A DNA stretch of 64,000 nt from Seohaeicola_A nanhaiensis (GTDB lineage: Bacteria > Pseudomonadota > Alphaproteobacteria > Rhodobacterales > Rhodobacteraceae): contig NZ_JBHSGI010000005.1 in assembly GCF_042654245.1 (NCBI RefSeq), forward strand, positions 1 to 64,000, given 5' to 3'. Below, piece by piece: positions 49,126-58,394 of the stretch. Under the pieces are notes generated by a model that saw only the letters and a list, made by a program, of their open reading frames with translations, did not search any database and had not been told where the DNA came from. Made by a program: the position numbers and the translations under genes. Numbering within the stretch: position 1 is the first letter of the stretch; every line of letters starts with the position of its first letter.

Positions 49126-49911
49126 ATGACACTTCTGGAAAGAACCGATACCGGCGCCGTTGCGCATCTGCGCCTCAACGCGCCCGAACGTCTGAATGCC
49201 CTCTCGGACGAAATGATCGCCGCCCTGCAAGGCCAGTTCGATGCACTGCGCGAAGATCGCACCATCCGCGCGGTGATCCTGTCCGGTGCGGGCAAGGCCT
49301 TCTGCGCCGGCCACGACCTCAAGCAGATGACGCAGGGACGGCAGGCCGAGGACGGCGGCCGCGCCTATTTCGCCGATCTCTTCACCCGCTGCGCCCGCAT
49401 GATGACCTCGATCCGCGACCTGCCGCAGCCGGTCATCGCCCAGGTGCACGGCATCGCGACCGCCGCCGGCTGCCAGCTGGTCGCCTCCTGCGACATGGCG
49501 GTGGCCGAACCGGGCACCAAATTCGGCGTCAACGGCGTGAACATCGGCCTCTTCTGCTCCACCCCCATGGTCGCCCTCTCGCGCAACATCCCGCGCAAGA
49601 AGGCCTTCGAGATGCTCTCGACCGGCCGCTTCATCCTCCCCGAAGAAGCAGAGCGTCTGGGCCTGATCAACCGGATCGCCGCCCCCGGCGCACTCGAAAG
49701 CGAAACGGCCGAACTGGCGCAGACCGTCGCCGCGAAACTGGGTGCGGCGGTGAAGATCGGCAAGCAGGCCTTCTATCGTCAGGCGGAAATGGGGCTCGAT
49801 CAGGCCTATGCCTTCACCGGCGAAACGATGGTCGAAAACATGCTCTATCGCGACACCGAGGAAGGGATTGCCGCATTCCTGGAAAAACGGCAGCCGAATT
49901 GGTCGCAATAG
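49126..49911 (+). CDS. Enoyl-CoA hydratase/isomerase family protein
   Basis: 261 residues. SGAGKAFCAGHDLKQM (54-69) is the CoA/oxyanion-hole motif, and the second hole segment is VHGIATAAGCQLVASCDMAVA. The Glu pair of classical hydratases is not obvious, so it may be a non-hydratase crotonase (ECHDC3-like). AGGAGGCGAC precedes the ATG. Confidence 0.9.
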   Translation: MTLLERTDTGAVAHLRLNAPERLNALSDEMIAALQGQFDALREDRTIRAVILSGAGKAFCAGHDLKQMTQGRQAEDGGRAYFADLFTRCARMMTSIRDLPQPVIAQVHGIATAAGCQLVASCDMAVAEPGTKFGVNGVNIGLFCSTPMVALSRNIPRKKAFEMLSTGRFILPEEAERLGLINRIAAPGALESETAELAQTVAAKLGAAVKIGKQAFYRQAEMGLDQAYAFTGETMVENMLYRDTEEGIAAFLEKRQPNWSQ

Positions 49912-50141
49912 CGTTGTTTCTGACACAGCTGTCGTTTGTTTCCAAATCGTCACTTTTAATCGCGGCATCTCTGTGGCAAAGCTCAAGCAAGGCAAAAGCC
50001 TTCGACTTTTGGGTCGCCGTTGACGGAAGGTCCCTCCAGGCCGGTCTCTCTCCGGTTCGACATGCCCGTCACGGCGACCCCAGAAGCCCCTAAACTTCAA
50101 GACAGATTGCGCTTTGCCCCGGCCTGGCCTAAATCGCCGGC

Positions 50142-51491
50142 ATGACAGAGACACTTCATATCGTCGGCGGCGGCATGGCCGGATCCGAGGCTGCGTGGCA
50201 GGCCGCCGAGGCCGGTGTGCGCGTGGTGATCCACGAAATGCGCCCGCAGGTCGGCACCTTCGCCCACAAGACCGGCAACCTGGCCGAGATGGTCTGTTCG
50301 AACTCCTTCCGTTCGGATGACGACGAACAGAACGCCGTCGGGCTGCTGCATTGGGAAATGCGCGCGGCGGGCGGGTTGATCATGGCCACCGCCGACTTGC
50401 ACCGCCTGCCCGCTGGTGGCGCGCTTGCGGTCGACCGCGACCCCTTCGCCGAAACCGTCACCGCCCGCCTGATGGCGCATCCGCTGGTCTCGGTCAGCTA
50501 CGAGGAAGTCACCGCCCTGCCCGAAGATGGCCATTGGATCATTGCTACAGGGCCGCTCACCTCACCCGGCCTTGGCGCCGCGATCCAGGCCGAAACCGGC
50601 GCCGAGGCGCTCGCCTTCTTCGACGCCATCGCCCCCATCGTCCATTTCGAAAGCATCGACATGGACACCGCCTGGCTGCAATCGCGCTATGACAAGGGCG
50701 AGACCGAGGAAGAGCGCACCGCCTACATAAACTGCCCGATGGACAAGGCTCAATACAACGCCTTCATCGACGCGCTGCTGGCAGCAGAAAAGACCGAATT
50801 CCACGAAGGCGAAACCGCCGGCTACTTCGACGGCTGTCTGCCGATTGAGGTCATGGCCGAACGCGGCCGCGAAACGCTGCGGCACGGGCCGATGAAACCG
50901 GTGGGCCTGACCAATGCGCACCGCCCGACCGACAAGCCCTATGCCGTGGTACAGCTGCGCCGCGACAATGCGCTAGGAACGCTCTACAACATCGTCGGCT
51001 TCCAGACCAAGATGAAGTATGGCGCGCAGACCTCTGTTTTCAAGATGATTCCCGGTCTGGAGAATGCGGCCTTTGCACGCCTCGGCGGAATCCATCGCAA
51101 CACGTTCCTGAACTCGCCGACCCTGCTCGACAGCCAGATGCGGCTGAAATCCCGTCCCCACATCCGTTTCGCCGGACAGGTCACCGGCGTCGAAGGCTAC
51201 GTCGAAAGCGCCGCCATGGGCCTGCTCGCCGGACGCATGGCCGCGGCCGAAATCCTGGGCCGTCAGATCGACGCGCCGCCCTTCACCACGGCAATGGGCG
51301 CGCTGGTCAATCACATCACCGGCGGGGCGGAGGCAAAGACGTTCCAACCGATGAACGTCAACTTCGGCCTCTTCCCGCCGCTGGACGAGGCCCGCGGCGG
51401 GCGCAAGGGTCGCAAGGAACGCTACAAGGGCTATACCGACCGCGCCAAGGCGGACTGGCTGGCCTGGCTCGGCCAGCGCGCCGCCGCCTGA
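50142..51491 (+). CDS. trmFO: Methylenetetrahydrofolate-tRNA-(uracil-5-)-methyltransferase
   Basis: 449 residues. The FAD-binding GGGMAGSEAAW (9-19) is followed by the catalytic-region Cys52 in CSNSFRSD, then FDGCLPIEVMAERG (second Cys) and GYVESAAMGLLAGRMAA. TrmFO makes 5-methyluridine at position 54 in the T loop using methylene-THF and FADH2. The gene starts about 230 bp after the enoyl-CoA hydratase gene. Confidence 0.97.
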   Translation: MTETLHIVGGGMAGSEAAWQAAEAGVRVVIHEMRPQVGTFAHKTGNLAEMVCSNSFRSDDDEQNAVGLLHWEMRAAGGLIMATADLHRLPAGGALAVDRDPFAETVTARLMAHPLVSVSYEEVTALPEDGHWIIATGPLTSPGLGAAIQAETGAEALAFFDAIAPIVHFESIDMDTAWLQSRYDKGETEEERTAYINCPMDKAQYNAFIDALLAAEKTEFHEGETAGYFDGCLPIEVMAERGRETLRHGPMKPVGLTNAHRPTDKPYAVVQLRRDNALGTLYNIVGFQTKMKYGAQTSVFKMIPGLENAAFARLGGIHRNTFLNSPTLLDSQMRLKSRPHIRFAGQVTGVEGYVESAAMGLLAGRMAAAEILGRQIDAPPFTTAMGALVNHITGGAEAKTFQPMNVNFGLFPPLDEARGGRKGRKERYKGYTDRAKADWLAWLGQRAAA

Positions 51492-51617
51492 CGGCCGCGA
51501 ACCGGCTGTGGACTGGCGCTGCTGATCCCTGCCCGAATGCGGTTTGCGCCCCGGTGCCTCCGTGCTAGCTAGGCGCGCAACTGCCGCACCGACGGCTGCA
51601 GGGAGAGGAGAGACACC

Positions 51618-52463
51618 ATGACCACCGCCCGCGCCTTTGTGATCGGCCATCCCATCGGCCACTCGCGCTCGCCGATGATGCACGGGTACTGGATCGAACA
51701 GGCCGGCCTCGACGCCACTTACGAAAAGCGCGATGTTCCTCCCGAGGCGCTGGCCGCCTTCCTCGCCGAATTCCGGGCCAACCGCTGGACCGGCTGCAAC
51801 GTGACCATCCCGCACAAGCTCGCGGTGATGGAGCTTGTGGACGAGGTGCAGGACGTCGCCCGCGCCATGGGGGCGGTCAACTGCATCTGGTGGGAGGGCG
51901 ACACGCTGACCGGCGGCAATACCGACGCGATGGGCTTCATCGGCCATCTCGACGACTGCCATCCCGGCTGGGACAAGGACGCCAGCCGCGCTGTCGTGCT
52001 TGGCGCCGGCGGCGCGGCCCGCGCCGCAGCCTACGGCCTGCGCGCGCGCGGGCTCAGTGTCGATCTCTGCAACCGCACGGCTACAAAGGCGCAATCGCTC
52101 GCCACCCATCTGGGCCGGGACATCGCCGGCCACGGCAACGAGGCGCTGCCGTCGCTGCTGGGCCGGGCCGACCTGCTGGTCAATACCACCAGCCTCGGAA
52201 TGATCGGGCAACCGCAGCTCGACATCGACCTGGCCGGCATGAAACCCACGGCCATCATCTACGACGTGGTCTATGTCCCGCTCGAAACACCCCTCCTGCG
52301 CCAGGCCGCCGCGCGCGGCCTGCGCACCGTCGACGGGCTGGGCATGCTGATCCATCAGGGAGCCGAGGGCTTCCGTCGCTGGTTCGGCATCACCCCCGAA
52401 GCCACCGCCGACCTGCGCCGCCTGCTCGAGGAGGACATCCGTCGCGAAACGCCCCACGCGTGA
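51618..52463 (+). CDS. aroE: Shikimate dehydrogenase
   Basis: 281 residues. IGHPIGHSRSPMMHGYW holds the shikimate-binding motif, NVTIPHK the catalytic Lys, and VLGAGGAARAAAYGL the NADP-binding loop. LGMLIHQGAEGFRRWFG closes the family signature. It reduces 3-dehydroshikimate in aromatic amino-acid synthesis. GAGAGGAG precedes the start. Confidence 0.95.
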   Translation: MTTARAFVIGHPIGHSRSPMMHGYWIEQAGLDATYEKRDVPPEALAAFLAEFRANRWTGCNVTIPHKLAVMELVDEVQDVARAMGAVNCIWWEGDTLTGGNTDAMGFIGHLDDCHPGWDKDASRAVVLGAGGAARAAAYGLRARGLSVDLCNRTATKAQSLATHLGRDIAGHGNEALPSLLGRADLLVNTTSLGMIGQPQLDIDLAGMKPTAIIYDVVYVPLETPLLRQAAARGLRTVDGLGMLIHQGAEGFRRWFGITPEATADLRRLLEEDIRRETPHA

Positions 52464-52488
52464 CAGCAGCACAAACATCACGGTCCAT

Positions 52489-53364
52489 GTGATTGAAAAC
52501 GTGACATTCACCACCAGATTCGCCCCATCTCCGACCGGCCCCCTGCACCTCGGCCACGCCTATTCGGCCCTGCTGGCCCATGACATGGCAAAGGCGGCAC
52601 GCGGGACCTTCCTTCTCCGGATCGAAGACATCGACCAAAGCCGCGCCCGTGCGGAATGGGAGACGCAGATCTACGACGACCTGCACTGGGTCGGGATCGA
52701 ATGGCCCGAACCCGTGATGCGGCAATCGGAACGGGGCGCGGACTACCGCGCGGCGCTCGGGCGTCTCTGGGACATGGGCCTGCTCTATCCCTGCACCTGC
52801 TCGCGCCGCGATATCGAGGCGGCGGCCAGCGCCCCGCAGGAAGGCGGCGCGCCCCTGGTAGGCCCCGACGGCATCGTATACCCCGGCACATGCCGCCCCG
52901 CGACAGAGCCGACAGGAACAATGCCGTCAGACCTGCCCCTGCGGCTGGACATGGCCCGCGCGCTCGACCGCGCCGGCAAGATCTCCTTCACAGAAACCGG
53001 TATCGGCCCAGAGGGCGAAAGCGGCCCTATTGCCCCCTCTGCGGAGCAGATGATCACCGGCACCGGCGACGTGGTTCTCGCCCGTCGCAGCATGGGCACA
53101 TCCTATCACCTCTCGGTGGTGGTGGACGACGCGGCACAGGCGGTTACCCACGTGGTACGCGGACAGGACCTGTTCGAGGCGACGGCGATCCATGTGCTGC
53201 TGCAACGCCTGCTGGAACTGCCGGTGCCGCAATACCACCATCACCGCCTGATCCGCGACGCGGACGGCAAACGGCTCGCGAAACGGGACGACGCCCGCGC
53301 CATACGCCTGTTCCGCGCGGAAGGCGCCAGCCCGGGAGACATCAGGCAAATGGTCGGCCTTTAA
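52489..53364 (+). CDS. gluQ: Glutamyl-Q tRNA(Asp) synthetase
   Basis: 291 residues from a GTG start (52501 GTG is an alternative, and ribosome sites are weak). FAPSPTGPLHLGHAYSA (11-27) is the class I HIGH motif, YPCTCSRRD and YPGTCR the zinc-type cysteines, and DGKRLAKRDDA the KMSKS-like motif. Without the anticodon-binding domain of GluRS, it attaches Glu to queuosine 34 of tRNA-Asp. Confidence 0.93.
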   Translation: MIENVTFTTRFAPSPTGPLHLGHAYSALLAHDMAKAARGTFLLRIEDIDQSRARAEWETQIYDDLHWVGIEWPEPVMRQSERGADYRAALGRLWDMGLLYPCTCSRRDIEAAASAPQEGGAPLVGPDGIVYPGTCRPATEPTGTMPSDLPLRLDMARALDRAGKISFTETGIGPEGESGPIAPSAEQMITGTGDVVLARRSMGTSYHLSVVVDDAAQAVTHVVRGQDLFEATAIHVLLQRLLELPVPQYHHHRLIRDADGKRLAKRDDARAIRLFRAEGASPGDIRQMVGL

Positions 53365-53512
53365 CTCAAGATAACAATTGGTTGCAAACCGATCCTGATT
53401 CCGTGTCTCAGCCAAATCCGCCTAGAATCCACCCATCCGCATTCATCATTCCTTCAGCGACTCAGCCCAGGATAGAGGGTGGTAGGGAGGGGCGAAATTC
53501 GATGGCGACCGC

Positions 53513-53911
53513 CTACTCGACGGTTTCCACAGGCATCCCCGCCGCCTTCCACGCGCTGAACCCGCCTTCGATATGCGCCACCGGGTTCAGCCCCATCTCC
53601 TGCGCCACCTTGGTCGCCAGCGCCGAGCGCCATGCGCTCGCGCAATAAAAGACAAACGTCTTGTCCTGCGCGAAGACCGGCTTGTGATAGGGGCTCGCCG
53701 GGTCGATCCAGAATTCCAGCATGCCACGCGGGCACGAGAAGGCACCGGGAATCTTCCCCTCGCGCTTCAGCTCTCGCGGGTCCCGCAGATCGACGATCAC
53801 GTAATCCTCGCGCCCCGCAAGCTCGCTTGCCTCGGCCACCGAAACAGAGCGCACCTCGGCATTCGCCTCGGCCACCATCTGCTTGACACCCTTGGTAATT
53901 GTCTGAACCAT
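53513..53911 (-). CDS. Rhodanese-domain sulfurtransferase-like protein
   Basis: 132 residues from the ATG at 53911 (GAAAGGAAAGAAG upstream). DYVIVDLRDPRELKREGKIPGAFS starts the fold, and the active-site loop has Cys at about 90 (YCASAWRSALA). It can transfer sulfane sulfur or act as a redox partner. It lies 32 bp after the amidase and may belong to the same operon. Confidence 0.9.
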   Translation of the reverse strand: MVQTITKGVKQMVAEANAEVRSVSVAEASELAGREDYVIVDLRDPRELKREGKIPGAFSCPRGMLEFWIDPASPYHKPVFAQDKTFVFYCASAWRSALATKVAQEMGLNPVAHIEGGFSAWKAAGMPVETVE

Positions 53912-53943
53912 CTTCTTTCCTTTCAACGCTCTGCGTTGCAGAG

Positions 53944-55332
53944 TTAAAGTTCTGCCACCTGCGGCGCGCCAAAGGCCGCCTCGATCGCCGCGCCCGCTGA
54001 CAACAGCACATCCTCGCGGAACCGGTCCGCAACCAGCTGCACCCCGACCGGCGACGATCCTGCCATCCCCGTCGCGACGGCCAGCGCCGGCACACCCAGC
54101 ACCGGCAGCGCGCGCTGGGGCAGCTGTGCTTCCATGATTGTGTCGAACGCGGCCTCCGATGACACGTCCTCCTGCTGCGCAAAGGGCAAGGCCCCGGAAA
54201 CCGGGCAGATCAGCACTGGATAGCGGTTCAGGAAATCGATCCATTCGCGCAGGATCGTCACCCGCCGCTGCAGGGCGGCCATCAGCGCGGGCATATCCAT
54301 CTCCGGGGAATCCGCGCACATCCGGGCAAAGACAAAATTGGCGTCCGGGTCATTCTCGCGTTCGATCATCTGGGCCACGCTGCGCGATTCCGCCATCCAC
54401 AGCTGGGCGTTGATGTCCGCGGCCGGACGCATCGGCGGGCAGTCGACCTCCTCGACCTCCCAGCCCGCGCCCTCGAGCGCCGCCGCCGATTGCCGCAGCG
54501 CCGCCTGCACCTCGGGCGCGACAGTCATCCCGTCGGGCGCCACACATAGCGCGGCACGGCGCGGCATCTCCGGCAGGCCCTGCGGCGCCGGCGTCCACCA
54601 GGGATCGCGAATATCGCGCGCCGACATCGCCGCGAAAGACAGCGCGATACCGCCGATCGACCGCGCCAGCGGCCCGGAAACCGCCATCAGCTGCGCACCG
54701 ATATAGCGATCCGGGCTCGAAGCGTTCCAGGCCGGAACCCGGCCCAGCGTCGGCCGCAGACCGTGAACTCCGCAGGCATAGGCCGGATAACGCACCGATC
54801 CGGCGATATCCGTGCCGTGGCCCACGGCACAGAGCCCCGCCGCAACGGCCGAGCCGGCGCCGCCAGAGGATCCGCCCGGCGTCAGCGCGGCGTTGCGCGG
54901 GTTCAGCGTCATCCCGTGCAGGCTGTTGTTCGTGAACCAGCGCATCGAGAAAGCGGGCGTATTGGTCCGGCCCACGATCACCGCGCCCGCCTTGCGCAGG
55001 TTCGACACCACCGGATTGTCCGATTGCGCGATCTGATCTTTCTGCAGGCTCAGCCCGTTGGTCGTCGCCTGCCCGGTCTGATCGACGTTCACCTTGATCG
55101 TCACAGGCACCCCGGCCAACAGCCCGACATCCTCGCCCCCGGCAATGCGCGCGTCAAGCGCGCGCGCAGCGTCGATGGCCTCTTGCGGGAACTCCTGCAC
55201 CACCGCATTCAGCCGCGGATTGACCGCGGCCAGCCGGTCGAGATGCGCCCGCGTCACCTCTTCCGCGGAAATCTCGCGCCCGCGCACCGCCGATGCGATC
55301 TCGCCCGCTTGCATCTGCCAGAGTTCCGCCAT
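53944..55332 (-). CDS. Amidase-signature-family amidase
   Basis: 462 residues. The catalytic triad is visible as Lys80 (PVTIKVNVD), Ser155 in GGSSGGAGSAVAAG and Ser179 in DIAGSVRYPA. These enzymes hydrolyse amides. Upstream genes on the same strand suggest a role in degrading a nitrogen compound. Substrate unknown. Confidence 0.93.
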   Translation of the reverse strand: MAELWQMQAGEIASAVRGREISAEEVTRAHLDRLAAVNPRLNAVVQEFPQEAIDAARALDARIAGGEDVGLLAGVPVTIKVNVDQTGQATTNGLSLQKDQIAQSDNPVVSNLRKAGAVIVGRTNTPAFSMRWFTNNSLHGMTLNPRNAALTPGGSSGGAGSAVAAGLCAVGHGTDIAGSVRYPAYACGVHGLRPTLGRVPAWNASSPDRYIGAQLMAVSGPLARSIGGIALSFAAMSARDIRDPWWTPAPQGLPEMPRRAALCVAPDGMTVAPEVQAALRQSAAALEGAGWEVEEVDCPPMRPAADINAQLWMAESRSVAQMIERENDPDANFVFARMCADSPEMDMPALMAALQRRVTILREWIDFLNRYPVLICPVSGALPFAQQEDVSSEAAFDTIMEAQLPQRALPVLGVPALAVATGMAGSSPVGVQLVADRFREDVLLSAGAAIEAAFGAPQVAEL

Positions 55333-55398
55333 GTCCCGTCTCTCCCTTGTGAAGTGCCGGCAGGGGACAGCAAAATCCGGGCCGCTTCAACGGCTAAT

Positions 55399-56145
55399 TC
55401 ACCGCGCCTCCCGGGCCAGACGGCAATCGGCGAAGTCCGGCGCCAGCGCCAAACCGGCCAGATGCGCCATATGCCAGCCCAGCACCAGGTTCGACGACAG
55501 CACCGGTAGGCCCGTCTCGACCTCCAGATCCGCGATGATATCGAGCGCGTCCAGATTGGTGCAGGACAGAAACAGCGCCTCGACCCCGCCCTGTGCGAGC
55601 AACTCCAGCGCTGCGGCACGGGTCGAGCGGGGGTCGATCCGGCTCACCCTGGCCTCTTCCGCCTCGGCGAAGGTGCCAAACACCGGGCTGGCGACGCCCT
55701 GCCCGTCCAGCACGTCGCGCAGCCGGTCCGAGACCGCGGCGACATAGGGCGACAGCACCGCGATCCGCGTCACGCCCAGCGCCCGGCAGGCCGCGACCAG
55801 CGCGCTGACCGGCTCTGTCACCGCCTGCGTCGCCACCCCGGCCCGCACCTGCGCAGCCACGTTCTGTGGCCCGATCTGGGCCGAGCCGGACGTGCAGCCA
55901 TAGCCCACCACGTCGAATGTGTCCGCCTGCGGCAACAGCGCGGCCGACGCGGCGATATGGTCATGCATCGCCTGCAGCGTCTCGGGCGTCACGTCCAGCC
56001 CGCTGGGCACGCGCGTCACGAAAAGCTCGGTCTGCGTCGGCAAAAGCCGGTGCAGGTCCGGTTCGATCCGCTCGTCGGTCTGCAGGACGATCAGCCCCAG
56101 ACGCGGCCGCCTCGCAGCCTTCAGATCATAGGGGAATGTCCGCAT
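55399..56145 (-). CDS. Asp/Glu racemase-superfamily enzyme (maleate isomerase/EutA-like)
   Basis: 248 residues. Cys84 in VVGYGCTSGSA and Cys195 in LFLSCTNLDALDI are the paired cysteines of the Asp/Glu racemase/arylmalonate decarboxylase/maleate isomerase fold. The gene begins directly at the stop of the M24 gene (TGAATG), so they are coupled. EutA of ectoine utilisation belongs to the same superfamily, and so do many other enzymes. Confidence 0.82.
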   Translation of the reverse strand: MRTFPYDLKAARRPRLGLIVLQTDERIEPDLHRLLPTQTELFVTRVPSGLDVTPETLQAMHDHIAASAALLPQADTFDVVGYGCTSGSAQIGPQNVAAQVRAGVATQAVTEPVSALVAACRALGVTRIAVLSPYVAAVSDRLRDVLDGQGVASPVFGTFAEAEEARVSRIDPRSTRAAALELLAQGGVEALFLSCTNLDALDIIADLEVETGLPVLSSNLVLGWHMAHLAGLALAPDFADCRLAREAR

Positions 56146-57297
56146 TCACACCTCCAGCTCCACCATCTCGACGACAGCGCGCGGGCTCAGGAACTCGGGG
56201 GCGCCCTCGCGGATCACGATAACCTCTTCATGCACCAGGATGCGCCCGGGTGTGACTTCGATACCCGGCTCCAGAGTGATCACCATGCCGGGCTGCAACA
56301 CGGTATCGTCCTGCGGGATAAGCGACAGCCCCTCGGTCAGTTGCATCCCCAGCCCATGCCCCAGCCGCCCCGCGTCCGAACCCTGCCCGCCGGTCAGCAG
56401 CCGGTCCATCGCATGGAACAGTTCCGCCGCCGTGGCCCCCGGGCGCGCGATCTCCGCCGCCGCATCGACGGCCTCGATCAGCCGCGCATGGGCATCGCGC
56501 AGCGCCGGCGCGGGCGGCCCCAGCGAGAAATTGCGGTCGAAATCGCAGAAATACCCGTCGCGCATCATGCCGGTGTCCAACATCAGCACATCCGCCGCCC
56601 GCAGCGGCTCGGAACCGGCGGGCGAGATCACGTCGGCATAGCCCCCCGCAGCCGCGGCCCCCGCCACATAAGGCACCCAATCTGCCCCTTCCTCCAGCCC
56701 CAGCATCTGGAACCGGCGAAACACCTCCTCCAGCGGCACCCCAGCCCGCGCGATCTCGGGCACACGGTCAAAGGCGCGGCCCGCAACGGCACAAATCGCA
56801 CGGATCTTGTCGATCTCGGCCGCGGACTTGATCGCGCGCAGATCGCGCATCAGCCCGCCGTCTGGTCTGAAGTCGAGGCCCCGCTCCTGCAAACGCGCCC
56901 AATCCGCCAACGGCATCCGCAGGTGGGTCTCATGTCCCATCGGCACACCAACCGGCCCCGCACCCGCAATTTCGCGCAACGTGTCGCCCAGCAGGCTCAC
57001 CCCGTCGTCACTATAATCCGGTGACCGCCAGCTCCGGATATCTCGGATCCAGGTTCCTGCCATCAGCGCCGCGCCAATCGACGGGATCACCGCCACCGGG
57101 TCGCCATTCACGGGCACGATCAGAAACCAGGGGCGCGTCGGGCTTTCCCAGAAGCGCGTCAGAAACCCGCTGAAATACCGCACCTCGGGTTCGGTTGTCA
57201 GCAACAGTGCAGCCAGTCCCCTTTCGGCCATCCCGGCTTGCGCCCGTTGCACCCGACCAAGATACTCAGGGGTATCAAAGCCGCGCCGAGCGCTCAC
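56146..57297 (-). CDS. M24-family metallopeptidase (Xaa-Pro-type; DoeA/EutD-like possible)
   Basis: 383 residues from a GTG start overlapping the PLP-lyase stop by 4 bp. The N-terminal creatinase-like domain (GLAALLLTTEPEVRYFSGF) is followed by a pita-bread catalytic part with metal ligands in LDTGMMRDGYFCDFDR, GHGLGMQ and ITLEPGIEV. Xaa-Pro peptidases and ectoine hydrolase DoeA share this fold. Confidence 0.88.
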   Translation of the reverse strand: MSARRGFDTPEYLGRVQRAQAGMAERGLAALLLTTEPEVRYFSGFLTRFWESPTRPWFLIVPVNGDPVAVIPSIGAALMAGTWIRDIRSWRSPDYSDDGVSLLGDTLREIAGAGPVGVPMGHETHLRMPLADWARLQERGLDFRPDGGLMRDLRAIKSAAEIDKIRAICAVAGRAFDRVPEIARAGVPLEEVFRRFQMLGLEEGADWVPYVAGAAAAGGYADVISPAGSEPLRAADVLMLDTGMMRDGYFCDFDRNFSLGPPAPALRDAHARLIEAVDAAAEIARPGATAAELFHAMDRLLTGGQGSDAGRLGHGLGMQLTEGLSLIPQDDTVLQPGMVITLEPGIEVTPGRILVHEEVIVIREGAPEFLSPRAVVEMVELEV

Positions 57298-58346
57298 CCC
57301 TCAGAGCCTTCGGACAGGATCAGCAGCACGCGCGAGCCGGCATCAAGCCCAAGCTCGCCGCGATGCCCTTCGGCCCCGGCCAGCAACCCGGCCAGTCCCG
57401 CCGCGCCGGAAGGCGTCGAGGCAAGGCCGATGCGCGCGGCCTTGTCGGCCCCCGCCTGCCCCTCCTCCTCTGTGATCGCGATGAAATCCGTGGCGTCCCG
57501 CGCCAGCCCCTTCAGCGCAATCAGAGACGGCTCCTTGCAATCGAGCCGGCCCATCGCCGACACCGGTCCTTTGGTTTCCTGGGGCTTGCCCGCCAGGATC
57601 GACCCCCGGATCGCCTGCGCTGCGGCAGGTTCCACCACCGAAATCCGCAAACCTTCGTCCCAGGCCTCGCGCGCCAGCGCCGCAACCGAGGCCGCCAAGC
57701 CACCCACGCCGGCCTGCAGGAAAAGATGGGTCGGGGGCTCCGGCAATTGCCGGATCGCCTCAGCCATCAGCACCAGATAGCCCTCCATCAGCCGGTGCGG
57801 TCGTTCTGTGTAGAAGGGCCAGGAACTGTCGGACAAAAGGCGCCAGCCGTTCATCTCGGCCGCGCGCGCCGCTGCGGCCATGCTGGCCTCATAGGTCTCG
57901 CCCTCGCGCACCACCGCCGCACCCTGCCGGGCCAGCCGCGAGGCAAATCCGTCCGATACCGTCTCCGAGATATAGACGACCGCGCGCGCCCCAAAGGCTT
58001 GGGCCCCGGCGGCAACCGACATGCCGTGGTTCCCCGCGCTCGCGGTCACATAGGTCACATTGGCCAGGCTCTCGCTCTGGGCGTCATGGGCGATGACATA
58101 GGCCGCGCCCAGCGCCTTGAAGCTGCCCAGCCCCATGCGGGCGCGTTCGTCTTTGATCCACACACGCGCGACACCACAGCGCGCGGCGACGACAGGCACC
58201 TCGACCAGCGGCGTCTCCCCGGCAGCTGGGCACCGCTCGAGCAGGCGCATAGGTGCACCGGCATCGGTCGAGGGAAAGGGAATGCCGACCAGCCCCTGCG
58301 GGCTGTCCGGCCTGCCGAAATACGGGTTGCGCAGGATCTCCATCAC
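57294..58346 (-). CDS. PLP-dependent lyase, diaminopropionate ammonia-lyase/threonine dehydratase-like
   Basis: 350 residues. The PLP-binding Lys77 lies in GLGSFKALGAA, and ASAGNHGMSVAAGAQAFGA and FLQAGVGGLAASVAALAREA complete the fold-II serine/threonine-dehydratase pattern. The NPYFGR start and total layout favour the diaminopropionate ammonia-lyase branch. It is the first gene of the minus-strand cluster and probably deaminates an amino acid freed by the downstream enzymes. Confidence 0.8.
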   Translation of the reverse strand: MMEILRNPYFGRPDSPQGLVGIPFPSTDAGAPMRLLERCPAAGETPLVEVPVVAARCGVARVWIKDERARMGLGSFKALGAAYVIAHDAQSESLANVTYVTASAGNHGMSVAAGAQAFGARAVVYISETVSDGFASRLARQGAAVVREGETYEASMAAAARAAEMNGWRLLSDSSWPFYTERPHRLMEGYLVLMAEAIRQLPEPPTHLFLQAGVGGLAASVAALAREAWDEGLRISVVEPAAAQAIRGSILAGKPQETKGPVSAMGRLDCKEPSLIALKGLARDATDFIAITEEEGQAGADKAARIGLASTPSGAAGLAGLLAGAEGHRGELGLDAGSRVLLILSEGSEG

Positions 58347-58394
58347 ACTAGACGGAACAATCCCGCGGCCCCTACGTCAAGACAAATCCGGCGA

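Noticed and set aside
48184..50154. 656-codon minus-strand frame ending in the PaaI thioesterase
   Set aside because: Only the last 140 codons resemble a protein family; the rest is antisense to the VOC and enoyl-CoA hydratase genes.
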